A stretch of DNA of 64,000 bases from Rhizobium album (lineage in GTDB: Bacteria > Pseudomonadota > Alphaproteobacteria > Rhizobiales > Rhizobiaceae), in contig NZ_QFBC01000005.1 in the NCBI RefSeq assembly GCF_003122325.1, positions 124,001 to 188,000 on the forward strand. Direction: 5' to 3'. Position 1 is the stretch's first letter. Every line of letters begins with the position of its first letter. Both the position numbers and the translations under genes were made by a program. The notes beneath the pieces were generated by a model. It did not search any database. It was not told where the DNA came from and saw only the letters and a list, made by a program, of their open reading frames with translations. Of this stretch, positions 30,257 to 40,048 are shown piece by piece.

Positions 30257-31135
30257 ATGGACAGTCGCAGCCGATTGCAGGAGTTCTTGCCCAAGCTGGT
30301 CTTGGCGCCGAGCTTCGTCGTCATTCTGATTTTCGTCTACGGCTTCATCGCCTATACCGGCTATCTGTCGCTGACAGACAGCAAGATGCTGCCGTCCTAC
30401 AACCTGATCGGCTTCACCAACTATTCGAAGCTCTGGGCCTTGCCGCACTGGTGGCGGGCGATCACCAACCTGGCGATCTTCGCTTCGCTCTACATCATCA
30501 TCTGCTCGGTGCTCGGCCTGTTCCTCGCCATCCTGCTCGACCAGAAGATCCGCGGCGAAGGCTTTTTGCGGCCGGTCTATCTCTATCCGATGGCGCTGTC
30601 CTTCATCGTCACCGGCACGGCATGGAAATGGTTCCTCGACCCCGGCATCGGCCTTGAGAACACCATGCACATCTGGGGCTGGGAAAGCTTCTCGTTCAAC
30701 TGGATCAAGGACCGCAACTACGCCATCTACTGCGTCGTCATCGCCGCCGTCTGGCAGTCCTCCGGCTTTGTCATGGCGATGTTCCTCGCGGGCCTGCGCG
30801 GCGTCGACAACGAGATCATCAAGGCGGCCCAGATCGACGGCGCCTCGACGCTCACCGTCTACCGCCGCATCATCATCCCGCTGATGCGCCCGGTCTTCCT
30901 CTCCGCCTTCGTCGTGCTCGCCCACCTCGCCATCAAGGCCTATGACCTCGTCGTGGCGCTGACCGGCGGCGGACCCGGGCAGGCGACCGAGCTGCCGGCG
31001 ACCTTCATGTATTCCTACACCTTTACCCGCAATTCGATGGGCATCGGCGCCTCCTCGGCGATCATCATGCTGGCGATGATCTTCTCGATCATCATCCCTT
31101 ATCTCTATTCCGAAATCCGTGGAGGGAAACGCTGA
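30257..31135 (+). CDS. Sugar ABC transporter permease 1 (locus C)
   Basis: A 292-aa MalF-type inner-membrane permease with about six transmembrane segments and the cytoplasmic EAA loop (AAQIDGASTLTVYRRIIIPLM) that docks to the ATPase. The start at 30257 (MDSRSRLQEF) is preferred because GGTGG precedes it; an in-frame GTG at 30245 is possible. It overlaps the second permease start (TGATG). Confidence 0.87.
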   Translation: MDSRSRLQEFLPKLVLAPSFVVILIFVYGFIAYTGYLSLTDSKMLPSYNLIGFTNYSKLWALPHWWRAITNLAIFASLYIIICSVLGLFLAILLDQKIRGEGFLRPVYLYPMALSFIVTGTAWKWFLDPGIGLENTMHIWGWESFSFNWIKDRNYAIYCVVIAAVWQSSGFVMAMFLAGLRGVDNEIIKAAQIDGASTLTVYRRIIIPLMRPVFLSAFVVLAHLAIKAYDLVVALTGGGPGQATELPATFMYSYTFTRNSMGIGASSAIIMLAMIFSIIIPYLYSEIRGGKR

Positions 31136-32019
31136 TGAGCGGAGCCGCCAACCCCCAGAACGCCATTTCCCACGGCCACCTGACCCGCACGCTGATCTAT
31201 GCGGCGCTGATCCTCTTCGCCGTCTATTACATGCTGCCGCTCTACGTCATGGTGGTGAATTCCTTCAAGCCGCTGGACGAGATCCGCCAGGGCGGCATGC
31301 TGAACCTGCCGCAGGTCTGGACCATCGAGCCGTGGATTTCCGCCTGGTCGACGGCGCAGATCGGCGTGCAGCCGACCGGCCTGAAGCCGTTCTTCCTCAA
31401 TTCCATCCTGATGGTCGTGCCGGCCGTCGCCATCTCGACGATCCTCGGCGCACTGAACGGCTATGTTTTGACCAAGTGGCAGTTCAGGGGCTCGAACATC
31501 TTCTTCGGCCTGCTGCTGCTCTCCTGCTTCATCCCGTTCCAGATCGTGCTGATCCCGATGGCGCGCATTCTCGGCATGCTCGGCCTCGCCGGCTCCATCT
31601 GGGGGCTGATCATGGTGCACGTGATCTACGGCCTCGGCTTCACCACGCTCTATTTCCGCAACTATTACGAAAACTTCCCGACCGAGCTGGTGCGGGCGGC
31701 ACAGATCGACGGCGCGAGCTTCTTCCAGATCTTCTACCGCATCCTGCTGCCGTCTTCCGGCCCGATCATCGTCGTCTCGGTCATCTGGCAGTTCACCAAC
31801 ATCTGGAACGACTTCCTGTTCGGCGCCTCCTTCTCCGGCGCCACCTCGACGCCGATGACCGTCGCGCTCAACAACCTCGTCTCCTCCTCCACCGGGGTGA
31901 AGGAATACAATGTCCACTTCGCGGGCGCGATCCTCGCCGCCCTGCCAACGCTGATCGTCTACATCGTTTCCGGCCGCTACTTCGTCCGCGGCCTGATGTC
32001 CGGCGCCGTCAAGGGGTAA
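31135..32019 (+). CDS. Sugar ABC transporter permease 2 (locus C)
   Basis: A 294-aa MalG-type permease with about six membrane segments and the EAA loop (AAQIDGASFFQIFYRILLP). It starts inside the stop of permease 1 and ends 5 bp before the ATPase gene, so the three are one operon. Confidence 0.88.
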   Translation: MSGAANPQNAISHGHLTRTLIYAALILFAVYYMLPLYVMVVNSFKPLDEIRQGGMLNLPQVWTIEPWISAWSTAQIGVQPTGLKPFFLNSILMVVPAVAISTILGALNGYVLTKWQFRGSNIFFGLLLLSCFIPFQIVLIPMARILGMLGLAGSIWGLIMVHVIYGLGFTTLYFRNYYENFPTELVRAAQIDGASFFQIFYRILLPSSGPIIVVSVIWQFTNIWNDFLFGASFSGATSTPMTVALNNLVSSSTGVKEYNVHFAGAILAALPTLIVYIVSGRYFVRGLMSGAVKG

Positions 32020-32024
32020 GAACC

Positions 32025-33140
32025 ATGTCGTTCCTGAAAATCACCAATTTGCGCAAGTCCTACGGCGCGCTCGAAATCCTCAAGAACATCAACCTGGAGA
32101 TCGAGGAAGGCGGCTTCCTCGTGCTGGTCGGCCCCTCCGGCTGCGGCAAGTCGACCCTGCTCAACACCATCGCCGGCCTGGAGCCGATTTCATCCGGCGA
32201 GATCGCCATCAACGGCCGCAACGTCGCCGACCTGCCGCCGTCGAAGCGCGACATCGCCATGGTGTTCCAGTCCTACGCGCTTTATCCGAACATGACGGTG
32301 GCGGGCAACATCGCCTTCGGCATGGAAATCCGCGGCGTGCCGAAGGACGAGCGGGAAAAGGCGATCAAGGAGGTCGCCGACATGCTGCAGATCGGCCACC
32401 TGCTCGACCGCAAGCCCGGCCAGCTTTCCGGCGGCCAGCGCCAGCGTGTCGCCATGGGCCGGGCGCTGGTGCGCAACCCGCAGGTCTTCCTGTTCGACGA
32501 ACCGCTGTCGAACCTCGACGCCAAGCTGCGCGTCGACATGCGCACCGAAATCAAGCGCCTGCACCAGCGGATGAAGACCACCATCGTCTACGTCACCCAC
32601 GACCAGATCGAGGCGATGACGCTGGCGACCAAGATCGCCGTGCTGCGCGACGGCATCCTGCAGCAGTTCGGCTCGCCCGCCGAGATCTACAACAACCCGG
32701 CCAACATGTTCGTTGCCGACTTCATGGGCTCGCCGGCGATGAACCTGCTGTCCGCCACCATCGAGAAGAACGGCGATGCCCTGCAGGTGTCGCTGGAGCG
32801 GCCGAACGCAGCGCCGCTCAAGTTGCCCGTCGCCCCCGGCCGCGATGCGCTCGCGGGATATGTCGGCAAACAGGTCATCTTCGGCATCCGCCCGGAAGCC
32901 CTGACCGATCCTGACGGCGCCGACCGCAACGCCCAGACCATTGCCGAAGGCGACTGCGCCATCGAGGTGGTCGAGCCGGCCGGTTCCGACACCTTTGCCG
33001 TCACCAAGCTCGGCATGAAGGAAGTCGTCGCCCGCCTGCGCGCCGATGCCAAGATCGCCGCCGGACAGGTCGCCCGCCTGGCATTCAACCTCGACAAGGC
33101 GGTGTTCTTCGATCCGCAGAGCCAGTCGCGCATAGCCTGA
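32025..33140 (+). CDS. Sugar ABC transporter ATP-binding protein (UgpC/MalK type, locus C)
   Basis: A 371-aa ATPase with intact Walker A GPSGCGKST (36-44), signature LSGGQRQR, Walker B FLFDEPLSNLDA and H-loop YVTHD, followed by the C-terminal regulatory beta domain of the MalK group. As a homodimer it would energise the preceding permeases. All catalytic residues are canonical, unlike the paired ATPases near 60 kb. Confidence 0.92.
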   Translation: MSFLKITNLRKSYGALEILKNINLEIEEGGFLVLVGPSGCGKSTLLNTIAGLEPISSGEIAINGRNVADLPPSKRDIAMVFQSYALYPNMTVAGNIAFGMEIRGVPKDEREKAIKEVADMLQIGHLLDRKPGQLSGGQRQRVAMGRALVRNPQVFLFDEPLSNLDAKLRVDMRTEIKRLHQRMKTTIVYVTHDQIEAMTLATKIAVLRDGILQQFGSPAEIYNNPANMFVADFMGSPAMNLLSATIEKNGDALQVSLERPNAAPLKLPVAPGRDALAGYVGKQVIFGIRPEALTDPDGADRNAQTIAEGDCAIEVVEPAGSDTFAVTKLGMKEVVARLRADAKIAAGQVARLAFNLDKAVFFDPQSQSRIA

Positions 33141-33148
33141 GACGGACC

Positions 33149-34657
33149 ATGAGCACACAACCGGATATCGTCATCATCGGCTCGGGCATCGGCGGCTCGA
33201 CCGTCGCGGCAGGGCTTGCGGCGACCGGCGCCGATATCCTCATCCTCGAGGCGGGCAACCACATCGAGGACCGGCCGGAGAACCGCGACCAGCGCGCCAT
33301 CTTCCAGCGTGGCCACTTCCGCCCCAAGGAATTCTGGTACGAGGCGGATGGAACCGCCTTCAACCCCGGCAATTATTACAATGTCGGCGGCAATTCGAAA
33401 TTCTACGGCGCGGTGCTGGTGCGCTATCGCAAGGAAGATTTCGAGGAAATGGCGCATCTGGAAGGCGTTTCGCCCGCCTGGCCGTTTCCGTATGAAGAGC
33501 TGGAGCCCTGGTATTCGAAGGCTGAGCAGATGTACCAGGTGCGCGGCGCGCTCGGCGAGGACCCGACCGAGCCCGCCCACTCCATCCCTTACGCCTTCCC
33601 GCCGGTTCCCGAGGAGCCGGCCATCGCCAAAGTGCGCGCCCGGCTGAAGGCGAACGGCATCCATCCCTACTCGCTGCCGCTCGGCGTCGATATCGATCGC
33701 TGGCTCGCCAAGGCGAAGACGCCGTGGGACGCGCACCCCAACAGCGCCGACGGCAAGATGGATGCGGAAACCGTGGCGCTGGCGCTTGCCCTGCAACATC
33801 CGAACGTCCGGCTGCAGACCGGCGCGCGGGTCACCCGGCTGGTCACCGCCGCCGATGGCGGCGCCATCGAAACGGTGGAATACGAAAAGGCCGGCGAGCG
33901 GCACAGAATTTCGCCGAAACTGGTGATCCTCTCGGCCGGCGCCGTCCAGAGCGCCGTGCTGCTGCAGCGCTCGGCCAACGACAAGCATCCGACCGGCCTT
34001 GCCAACGCCTCGGATCAGGTCGGCCGCAACTTCATGAACCACAATTCGAGTGCCGTCATCGCGCTTTCACCCTTATACAGAAACGACGCCGTCTACCAAA
34101 AGACGTTTGGTTTCAACGATTTCTATCTTTCCGACGGCGAAGGCGGCCCGCCGCTCGGCAATGTCCAGCTGCTCGGCAAGGTTTCGGGAAAGATCCTCAA
34201 GGCCAACATGCCGAGCGTTCCCGAATGGCTGCTGGATCGCGTCGCATCGCATGCGATCGATTTCTACGCCATGAGCGAGGACATCCCGCATCCGGAAAGC
34301 CGCATCATGGTCGATGGCGACCGCATCGTGCTGAAATGGCACCGCACCAACTGGCAGGCGCATCTCGATCTCGTCTCGAAGCTAAAGGGTGTCTTGCGCG
34401 CCGCCGGTTTCCCCATCGTGCTGTCGCGCGCCTTCGACAAGCGCACGCCATCGCATCAATGCGGCACGGTGGTGATCGGCACGGACCCGGCGCAAGCGCC
34501 GCTGGATGTCTATTGCCGCGCCTTCCAGCACCAAAATCTGTTCGTCGTCGACGCCAGCTTCCTGCCGACCTCGGCCGCCGTCAATCCGGCGCTGACGGTT
34601 GCAGCGCAAGCCCTGCGGGTTGCCGACCATATCACCAAGACGGAGTTTGGCGCATGA
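33149..34657 (+). CDS. GMC-family oxidoreductase 1
   Basis: A 502-aa flavoprotein of the glucose-methanol-choline family, with the FAD dinucleotide motif GSGIGGS (11-17) and a C-terminal GMC_C domain (SHQCGTVVIGTDP and DASFLPTSAAVNPALT). Such enzymes oxidise sugar or polyol hydroxyls. No Tat or Sec signal is visible, so it appears cytoplasmic. It starts 8 bp after the ATPase gene and overlaps the SDR gene (ATGA). Confidence 0.85.
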   Translation: MSTQPDIVIIGSGIGGSTVAAGLAATGADILILEAGNHIEDRPENRDQRAIFQRGHFRPKEFWYEADGTAFNPGNYYNVGGNSKFYGAVLVRYRKEDFEEMAHLEGVSPAWPFPYEELEPWYSKAEQMYQVRGALGEDPTEPAHSIPYAFPPVPEEPAIAKVRARLKANGIHPYSLPLGVDIDRWLAKAKTPWDAHPNSADGKMDAETVALALALQHPNVRLQTGARVTRLVTAADGGAIETVEYEKAGERHRISPKLVILSAGAVQSAVLLQRSANDKHPTGLANASDQVGRNFMNHNSSAVIALSPLYRNDAVYQKTFGFNDFYLSDGEGGPPLGNVQLLGKVSGKILKANMPSVPEWLLDRVASHAIDFYAMSEDIPHPESRIMVDGDRIVLKWHRTNWQAHLDLVSKLKGVLRAAGFPIVLSRAFDKRTPSHQCGTVVIGTDPAQAPLDVYCRAFQHQNLFVVDASFLPTSAAVNPALTVAAQALRVADHITKTEFGA

Positions 34658-35421
34658 CCCGCCCCGTCGCCATCGTCACCGGCGGCCGGCGCGGCATCGG
34701 CCTCGGTATCGCCAAGGCGCTGGCCGGTACCGGTTTCGATATCGCGCTCACCGGTATCGGCCCGGAAGATCCGGCGGACCCGGCCCTGCAGGAGCTGCGG
34801 GATCTCGGTGCCCAGGCAATCTACGTCCAGTCCGATCTTTCCGACCTCGCCACGCATGAGGCCGCCCTCGAGACCGTCGTCGGCCGCTTCGGCCGCATCG
34901 ATTGCCTCGTCAACAATGCCGGCATGGCCTCGGTCGTCCGCGGCGATTTCCTCGATCTGACGCCGGAAAATTTCGACACGATCCTGGCGACGAATCTGCG
35001 CGGCACGGTGTTTTTCACGCAAGCCGTTGTCAAGCGCATGTTGGGAGCCGCCAACTTGGATGGCCCCCGTTCGATCATCAACATCACCTCCGTCTCTGCC
35101 GCGCTGAGTTCGCCGGAGCGGCTGGATTACTGCATCAGCAAGGCGGGGCTTGCGACCTTCAGCCAGGGATTGGCGCTCCGGCTGGCGGAAGACGGCATCG
35201 GCGTCTTCGAGGTCCGGCCGGGCATCATCCGCACCGACATGACATCAGGCGTTGCCGGCAAATACGACAGGCTGATCGAAGCCGGATTGGTGCCGATGAA
35301 GCGCTGGGGCGAAGCCGGCGATATCGGTTCGATCTGCGCTGCGCTGGCCTCCGGCCAGTTCGCCTTCGCGACGGGATCGGTGATCCAGGCGGATGGCGGA
35401 TTGGCGATCGGGCGGCTTTAG
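34654..35421 (+). CDS. Short-chain dehydrogenase/reductase (locus C)
   Basis: A classical SDR of 255 aa with the cofactor motif TGGRRGIG near the N-terminus, NNAG, the catalytic Ser in NITSVSA and YCISK. FabG-like sequence; it probably reduces or oxidises a sugar-derived keto or hydroxy group. It overlaps GMC 1 by 4 bp, and GMC 2 follows 48 bp later. Confidence 0.83.
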   Translation: MTRPVAIVTGGRRGIGLGIAKALAGTGFDIALTGIGPEDPADPALQELRDLGAQAIYVQSDLSDLATHEAALETVVGRFGRIDCLVNNAGMASVVRGDFLDLTPENFDTILATNLRGTVFFTQAVVKRMLGAANLDGPRSIINITSVSAALSSPERLDYCISKAGLATFSQGLALRLAEDGIGVFEVRPGIIRTDMTSGVAGKYDRLIEAGLVPMKRWGEAGDIGSICAALASGQFAFATGSVIQADGGLAIGRL

Positions 35422-35469
35422 GCGCTGCGGCGCCAACTGCGTCCGCCAAATCATTTGAGGAACGACGAC

Positions 35470-37125
35470 ATGACCTATGATTACATCATCACCGGCGCAG
35501 GCCCGGCCGGTTGCGTGCTTGCCAACCGCCTGACCGAGGATCCCGCCGTCACGGTGCTGCTCATCGAGGCCGGCGGCAGCGACTGGAACCCGTTGTTCCA
35601 CATGCCGGCCGGGTTCGCCAAGATGACCAAGGGCGTCGCCAGCTGGGGCTGGGAAACCGTGCCGCAGAAACACATGAAAGGCCGGGTCCTGCGCTACACC
35701 CAGGCCAAGGTCATCGGCGGCGGCTCCTCGATCAACGCCCAGCTTTATACCCGCGGCAATGCCGCCGATTACGACCTGTGGGCCAGCGAAGACGGTTGCG
35801 CCGGCTGGGACTACCGCTCGATCCTGCCCTATTTCAAGCGCGCCGAGGACAACCAGCGTTTTGCCGACGATTACCATTCCTACGGCGGCCCGCTCGGCGT
35901 TTCGATGCCGGTCTCGGCCCTGCCGATCTGCGACGCCTATATCCGCGCCGGCCAGGAACTCGGCATTCCCTACAACCATGATTTCAACGGCCGCCAGCAG
36001 GCCGGCGTCGGTTTCTACCAGCTGACGCAGCGCAATCGCCGCCGCTCCTCCGCATCGCTCTCCTATCTCTCGCCGATCCGCCACCGCAAGAACCTGACGG
36101 TGAAGCTCGGCGCCCGCGTCACCCGCATCGTGCTCGAAGGCCGGCGGGCGGTCGGTGTCGAAGTGGTGACCTCGGGCGGATCGGAGATCATCCGGGCCGA
36201 GCGGGAGGTGCTGGTTACGTCAGGCGCCATCGGCTCGCCGAAACTGCTGCAACAATCCGGCATCGGCCCTGCCGATCACCTGACCTCCGTCGGCGTCAAG
36301 GTGAGCCACGACCTGCCGGGCGTCGGCTCCAACCTGCAGGACCATCTCGACCTGTTCGTTATCTCCGAATGCACCGGCGACCATACCTATGACGGTGTCG
36401 CCAGGCTGCATCGGACGTTGTGGGCCGGGCTGCAATATGTGCTGTTCCGCTCCGGCCCCGTCGCCTCGTCGCTGTTCGAGACCGGCGGCTTCTGGTATGC
36501 CGACCCGGATGCCCGCTCGCCCGACATCCAGTTCCATCTCGGGCTCGGCTCGGGCATCGAGGCCGGCGTCGAAAAGCTGAAGAATGCCGGCGTCACGCTG
36601 AATTCCGCCTACCTGCACCCGCGCTCGCGCGGCACGGTGCGCCTCTCTTCCTCCGATCCGGCGGCGGCGCCGCTGATCGACCCGAACTACTGGTCCGATC
36701 CGCACGACCGGACAATGTCGCTGGAAGGCCTGCGCATCGCCCGCGAAATCTTCCAGCAGGCGGCGTTGAAGCCCTACATCCTTGCCGAGCGCCTGCCGGG
36801 GCCGAAGGTCAATACGGAAGAAGAGCTGTTCGACTACGGCTGCGCCAATGCCAAGACCGATCACCATCCCGTCGGCACCTGCAGGATGGGCACCGATCCG
36901 ATGGCCGTGGTCGGCCTCGATCTGAAGGTGCATGGGCTGGAAGGCCTCCGCGTCTGCGATTCCTCCGTCATGCCGCGGGTTCCCTCCTGCAACACCAATG
37001 CGCCGACGATCATGGTCGGTGAAAAGGCGGCCGATATCATCCGCAACCGCGATCCGCTGCCGCCGACGATTTTCAGCCATGAGCGCAACGATGCTCGCCC
37101 CCGCGCCCGCGCCGATATAAGGTGA
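35470..37125 (+). CDS. GMC-family oxidoreductase 2 (choline dehydrogenase-like)
   Basis: A 551-aa FAD enzyme with GAGPAG at residues 9-14, the second GMC signature GAIGSPKLLQQSGIGP and the C-terminal HHPVGTCRMG segment bearing the conserved His. The start at 35470 (MTYDYIIT) follows GAGGAA; an in-frame ATG at 35455 would place the start upstream of that site. Despite the usual annotation, the context (sugar importer, second GMC enzyme, glycerate kinase) argues for a sugar or polyol substrate. Confidence 0.85.
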   Translation: MTYDYIITGAGPAGCVLANRLTEDPAVTVLLIEAGGSDWNPLFHMPAGFAKMTKGVASWGWETVPQKHMKGRVLRYTQAKVIGGGSSINAQLYTRGNAADYDLWASEDGCAGWDYRSILPYFKRAEDNQRFADDYHSYGGPLGVSMPVSALPICDAYIRAGQELGIPYNHDFNGRQQAGVGFYQLTQRNRRRSSASLSYLSPIRHRKNLTVKLGARVTRIVLEGRRAVGVEVVTSGGSEIIRAEREVLVTSGAIGSPKLLQQSGIGPADHLTSVGVKVSHDLPGVGSNLQDHLDLFVISECTGDHTYDGVARLHRTLWAGLQYVLFRSGPVASSLFETGGFWYADPDARSPDIQFHLGLGSGIEAGVEKLKNAGVTLNSAYLHPRSRGTVRLSSSDPAAAPLIDPNYWSDPHDRTMSLEGLRIAREIFQQAALKPYILAERLPGPKVNTEEELFDYGCANAKTDHHPVGTCRMGTDPMAVVGLDLKVHGLEGLRVCDSSVMPRVPSCNTNAPTIMVGEKAADIIRNRDPLPPTIFSHERNDARPRARADIR

Positions 37126-37238
37126 CGCCGAAATCCTGGAGCGAGATGAAGCATCTCTCTCTCTAACCTTTTGTTTTCATGTATGATTATCCGAAGAATC
37201 TGCAGATTTTCCGGTGCATGCTCCAGACAGGTGATTCC

Positions 37239-38507
37239 GTGACGTCCATCGACCCCCGCTCCTTCCTGACATCCTTGTTCGAAACTGCCGTCATCGCCGC
37301 CGATCCGCTGGCGGCGATCCGGGCGCACCTTCCGGCCAAACCGAAAGGCCGGACGATTATTGTCGGCGCCGGCAAGGCCGCAAGCCAGATGGCGGCGGCC
37401 TTCGAAGCCTGCTGGGATGGACCGATCGAAGGTGTCGTCGTCGCCCGGCATGGCCCGGTCGAGGCGTGCGAACGGATCGAAGTGCTGCAATCCGCCCATC
37501 CCGTCCCCGACGAGGCCGGCCTTGCCGGCTCGGCGGCGCTTTTGAAGCTGGTGGGAGGGCTGACGGAGGACGATCTCGTCATCGCCCTGATCTCCGGCGG
37601 CGGATCGTCGCTGCTGCCGGCGCCGCCCGAGGGATTGACGCTGGCGGACGAGATTGCCGTCAACAAGGCGCTGCTGGCCTCGGGCGCGCCGATTTCGGCG
37701 ATGAACGTCGTGCGCAAGCATGTCTCGCGCATCAAGGGTGGCCGCCTGGCGTATGCCGCGGCACCGGCAAGGGTGGTCAGCCTCATCGTCTCCGACGTGC
37801 CGGGAGACAATCCGGCCTTCGTCGCCTCCGGCCCGACCATTCCCGATGGATCGACGGCGGAAGACGCGCTTGCCATCATCGCCGAATACCGGATGGTGTT
37901 GCCGCAGGCGGTGATGGACCATCTGCGGTCGCCGGCCGCCGCCGCTCCCGACCCCGGTGACGCCGCTTTTGCAAACCATGAATGCCATGTCATCGCGTCG
38001 GCGCGCGTCTCGCTCGAAGCCGCCGCCGAACGCGCCCGGCAAGCCGGCATCGAGGCGGTGATCCTCTCCGACGCCATCGAAGGCGAAGCCCGCGACATCG
38101 GCCGCATGCATGCGGCGCTCGCCCGCGAGGTTGCCGGCCGCAACCGGCCGTTCCCCAAGCCTGTCGTCATCCTGTCCGGCGGCGAAACGACGGTGACGAT
38201 CACCGATCGTTACGGCAAGGGCGGCCGCAACAGCGAATTCCTGCTCTCCTTCGCCGTGGATATCGAAGGCACCGAAGGCATCACCGCGCTGGCCGCCGAT
38301 ACCGATGGCATCGATGGTTCGGAAGACAATGCCGGCGCCTTTGCGGATGCCGCCAGCGTGTCGCGCATTCGGGCGGCCGGCGGAGATCCGCGTGCCTTCC
38401 TGGCCGGTCACGACGCCTGGTCGGCCTTCCGGCTTTCCGGCGATCTGTTCGTTCCCGGTCCGACAGGCACGAACGTCAACGATTTCAGGGCAATACTGAT
38501 TGTTTGA
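37239..38507 (+). CDS. Glycerate 2-kinase (MOFRL/TtuD family)
   Basis: A 422-aa glycerate kinase of the type that phosphorylates D-glycerate at O-2, with the GAGKAASQMA segment, the SGGGSSLLPAP glycine-rich loop and the C-terminal MOFRL domain (GRNSEFLLSFA...DGIDG). I place the start at GTG 37239, which follows AGGTGA at 5 nt and gives the usual TSIDPRSFL N-terminus; ATG 37179 and 37218 lack ribosome sites. It suggests locus C yields glycerate or tartronate semialdehyde-derived C3 units. Confidence 0.82.
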   Translation: MTSIDPRSFLTSLFETAVIAADPLAAIRAHLPAKPKGRTIIVGAGKAASQMAAAFEACWDGPIEGVVVARHGPVEACERIEVLQSAHPVPDEAGLAGSAALLKLVGGLTEDDLVIALISGGGSSLLPAPPEGLTLADEIAVNKALLASGAPISAMNVVRKHVSRIKGGRLAYAAAPARVVSLIVSDVPGDNPAFVASGPTIPDGSTAEDALAIIAEYRMVLPQAVMDHLRSPAAAAPDPGDAAFANHECHVIASARVSLEAAAERARQAGIEAVILSDAIEGEARDIGRMHAALAREVAGRNRPFPKPVVILSGGETTVTITDRYGKGGRNSEFLLSFAVDIEGTEGITALAADTDGIDGSEDNAGAFADAASVSRIRAAGGDPRAFLAGHDAWSAFRLSGDLFVPGPTGTNVNDFRAILIV

Positions 38508-38559
38508 GGGCGCGCTCAGGGGATTTCGCTTGGCCGTGATATCATCCGGGCCTATATGA

Positions 38560-38571
38560 TAAGGAAGCTTA
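38560..38571. promoter_or_regulatory. Possible MarR operator
   Basis: TAAG-GAAG-CTTA is an inverted repeat 22 bp upstream of the marR-type start, a usual place for an autoregulatory site. Confidence 0.35.
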
Positions 38572-38593
38572 CGAAAAGCAGGCTTTCTTTCTC

Positions 38594-39055
38594 ATGAGCA
38601 CAACACCCACCCTCGGTTTTCTGCTGCACGATGTCGCCAGGCTGCTGCGCAAGCGTTTCGAACAGCGCGCCCGCGGGCTCGGCCTCACACGCTCGCAATG
38701 GCAGACACTGGCCTATCTCGCCAACAACGAGGGCATCCACCAGGGCGGGCTTGCCGATATCCTCGAAGTCGAGCCGATCACGCTGGTGCGCATTCTCGAC
38801 AAGCTGTCCGAGCGCGGGCTGATCGAGCGGCGCCAGCACCCGACGGACCGGCGTGTCTGGCTGCTTTACCTGCGCGAGGACGCCCGGCCGCTGCTCGACG
38901 TCATGCGGGAGATCGGCGACGTCACCCGCGGAGAAGCGCTTGAGGGCATCTTGGCGGACGACCGCGAAAAACTGTTCGGCATGCTGGCGACGATGAAGGT
39001 CAATCTTCTCGAAGCGTGCCGCATGCCGCTCGACGGGAAGTCCGCGGACAGCTGA
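38594..39055 (+). CDS. MarR-family transcriptional regulator
   Basis: A 153-aa winged-helix regulator (DNA-binding region about residues 45-95, GGLADILEVEPITLVRILDKL). No efflux or degradation gene is adjacent in the same direction; it is convergent with the peptide importer operon and their stops are 3 bp apart. Its target is not evident apart from its own promoter. Confidence 0.85.
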   Translation: MSTTPTLGFLLHDVARLLRKRFEQRARGLGLTRSQWQTLAYLANNEGIHQGGLADILEVEPITLVRILDKLSERGLIERRQHPTDRRVWLLYLREDARPLLDVMREIGDVTRGEALEGILADDREKLFGMLATMKVNLLEACRMPLDGKSADS

Positions 39056-39058
39056 CCG

Positions 39059-40048
39059 CTATTCCAGCGGAAAATGACAGGCGACTTCGCGTCCGCTGGC
39101 AATGGCCGTCAGCGGCGGTCGCACCTCGCGGCAGATATCGCGGGCATAAGGACAGCGGCTGGAGAATTTGCAGCCGGCGGGCGGTGAGAGCGGGCTCGGA
39201 ATTTCCCCCTGCAGCAGAATGCGCTCGCGCCGGCCGCGATTGTGCGGCTGCGGAATGGCGGAAAGCAGCGCTTCCGTATACGGGTGGTGCGGCCGGGAAT
39301 ACAGCGCCTCGGTTTCGCCGGTCTCGACGATGGAGCCAAGATACATCACCGCCACCCGCGTCGAGACATGGCGCACGACGGCCAGGTCGTGGGCGATGAA
39401 GACATAGGTGAGGTTCAGTTTTTCCCGCAAATCGCCGAACAGGTTGACGACCTGCGCCTGCACGGAGACGTCGAGCGCCGAAACCGGCTCGTCGGCGACG
39501 ATCAGCTTCGGCTCGACGGCAAGCGCGCGGGCAATACCGATGCGCTGTCGCTGGCCGCCGGAAAATTCGTGCGGATAGCGGTCGAGATATTCGCGGCGCA
39601 GGCCGACGAGTTCCATTAGCTCTTCCAGGCGCGCATTGACGGCGGCGCCCTCGCGGATGCTGTGGACGCGCAATACTTCGGCCAGCATGTCGCGGATACG
39701 GCGGCGCGGATTGAGCGAGGCGGACGGGTCCTGGAAGATCATCTGCATCTTGCGCCGCACCGGTTTCAGCGCGGCGGTGCCGGCCTTGGTGATGTCGGCG
39801 CCGTCGAAGGTCAGCTGTCCGGAGGTGATGTCGTAGAGCCGGGTGAGACAGCGCCCGAGCGTCGATTTGCCCGAGCCGGATTCGCCGACGAGGCCGAGCG
39901 TTTCGGCCGGATAGACATCGAGGCTGATGGCATCGACGGCATGCAGGGTGCGGCCGGAGCCCGGCTTGAGTGTCTTGCCGACGGTAAAGTTTTTCGTCAG
40001 CGTGCGCGCCGACAGCAGCGGCGTGGCAGCGGAGGTTTCCGCGCTCAT
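39059..40048 (-). CDS. Peptide ABC transporter ATP-binding protein (DppF-like)
   Basis: A 329-aa ATPase of the oligopeptide/nickel class with Walker [10 protein letters not shown], signature FSGGQRQR, Walker B LIVADEPVSALD and the C-terminal oligopeptide extension with a cysteine cluster (CKFSSRCPYARDIC) that may bind an iron-sulfur centre. The start at 40048 overlaps the stop of the DppD-like gene. Last gene of the eight-gene peptide/amide operon. Confidence 0.88.
   Translation of the reverse strand: MSAETSAATPLLSARTLTKNFTVGKTLKPGSGRTLHAVDAISLDVYPAETLGLVGESGSGKSTLGRCLTRLYDITSGQLTFDGADITKAGTAALKPVRRKMQMIFQDPSASLNPRRRIRDMLAEVLRVHSIREGAAVNARLEELMELVGLRREYLDRYPHEFSGGQRQRIGIARALAVEPKLIVADEPVSALDVSVQAQVVNLFGDLREKLNLTYVFIAHDLAVVRHVSTRVAVMYLGSIVETGETEALYSRPHHPYTEALLSAIPQPHNRGRRERILLQGEIPSPLSPPAGCKFSSRCPYARDICREVRPPLTAIASGREVACHFPLE

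Noticed and set aside
35470-37125. Calling GMC 2 a true choline dehydrogenase (betA)
   Set aside because: No betaine aldehyde dehydrogenase, betI or choline transporter is adjacent; the operon is of sugar type, so only the family is assigned.
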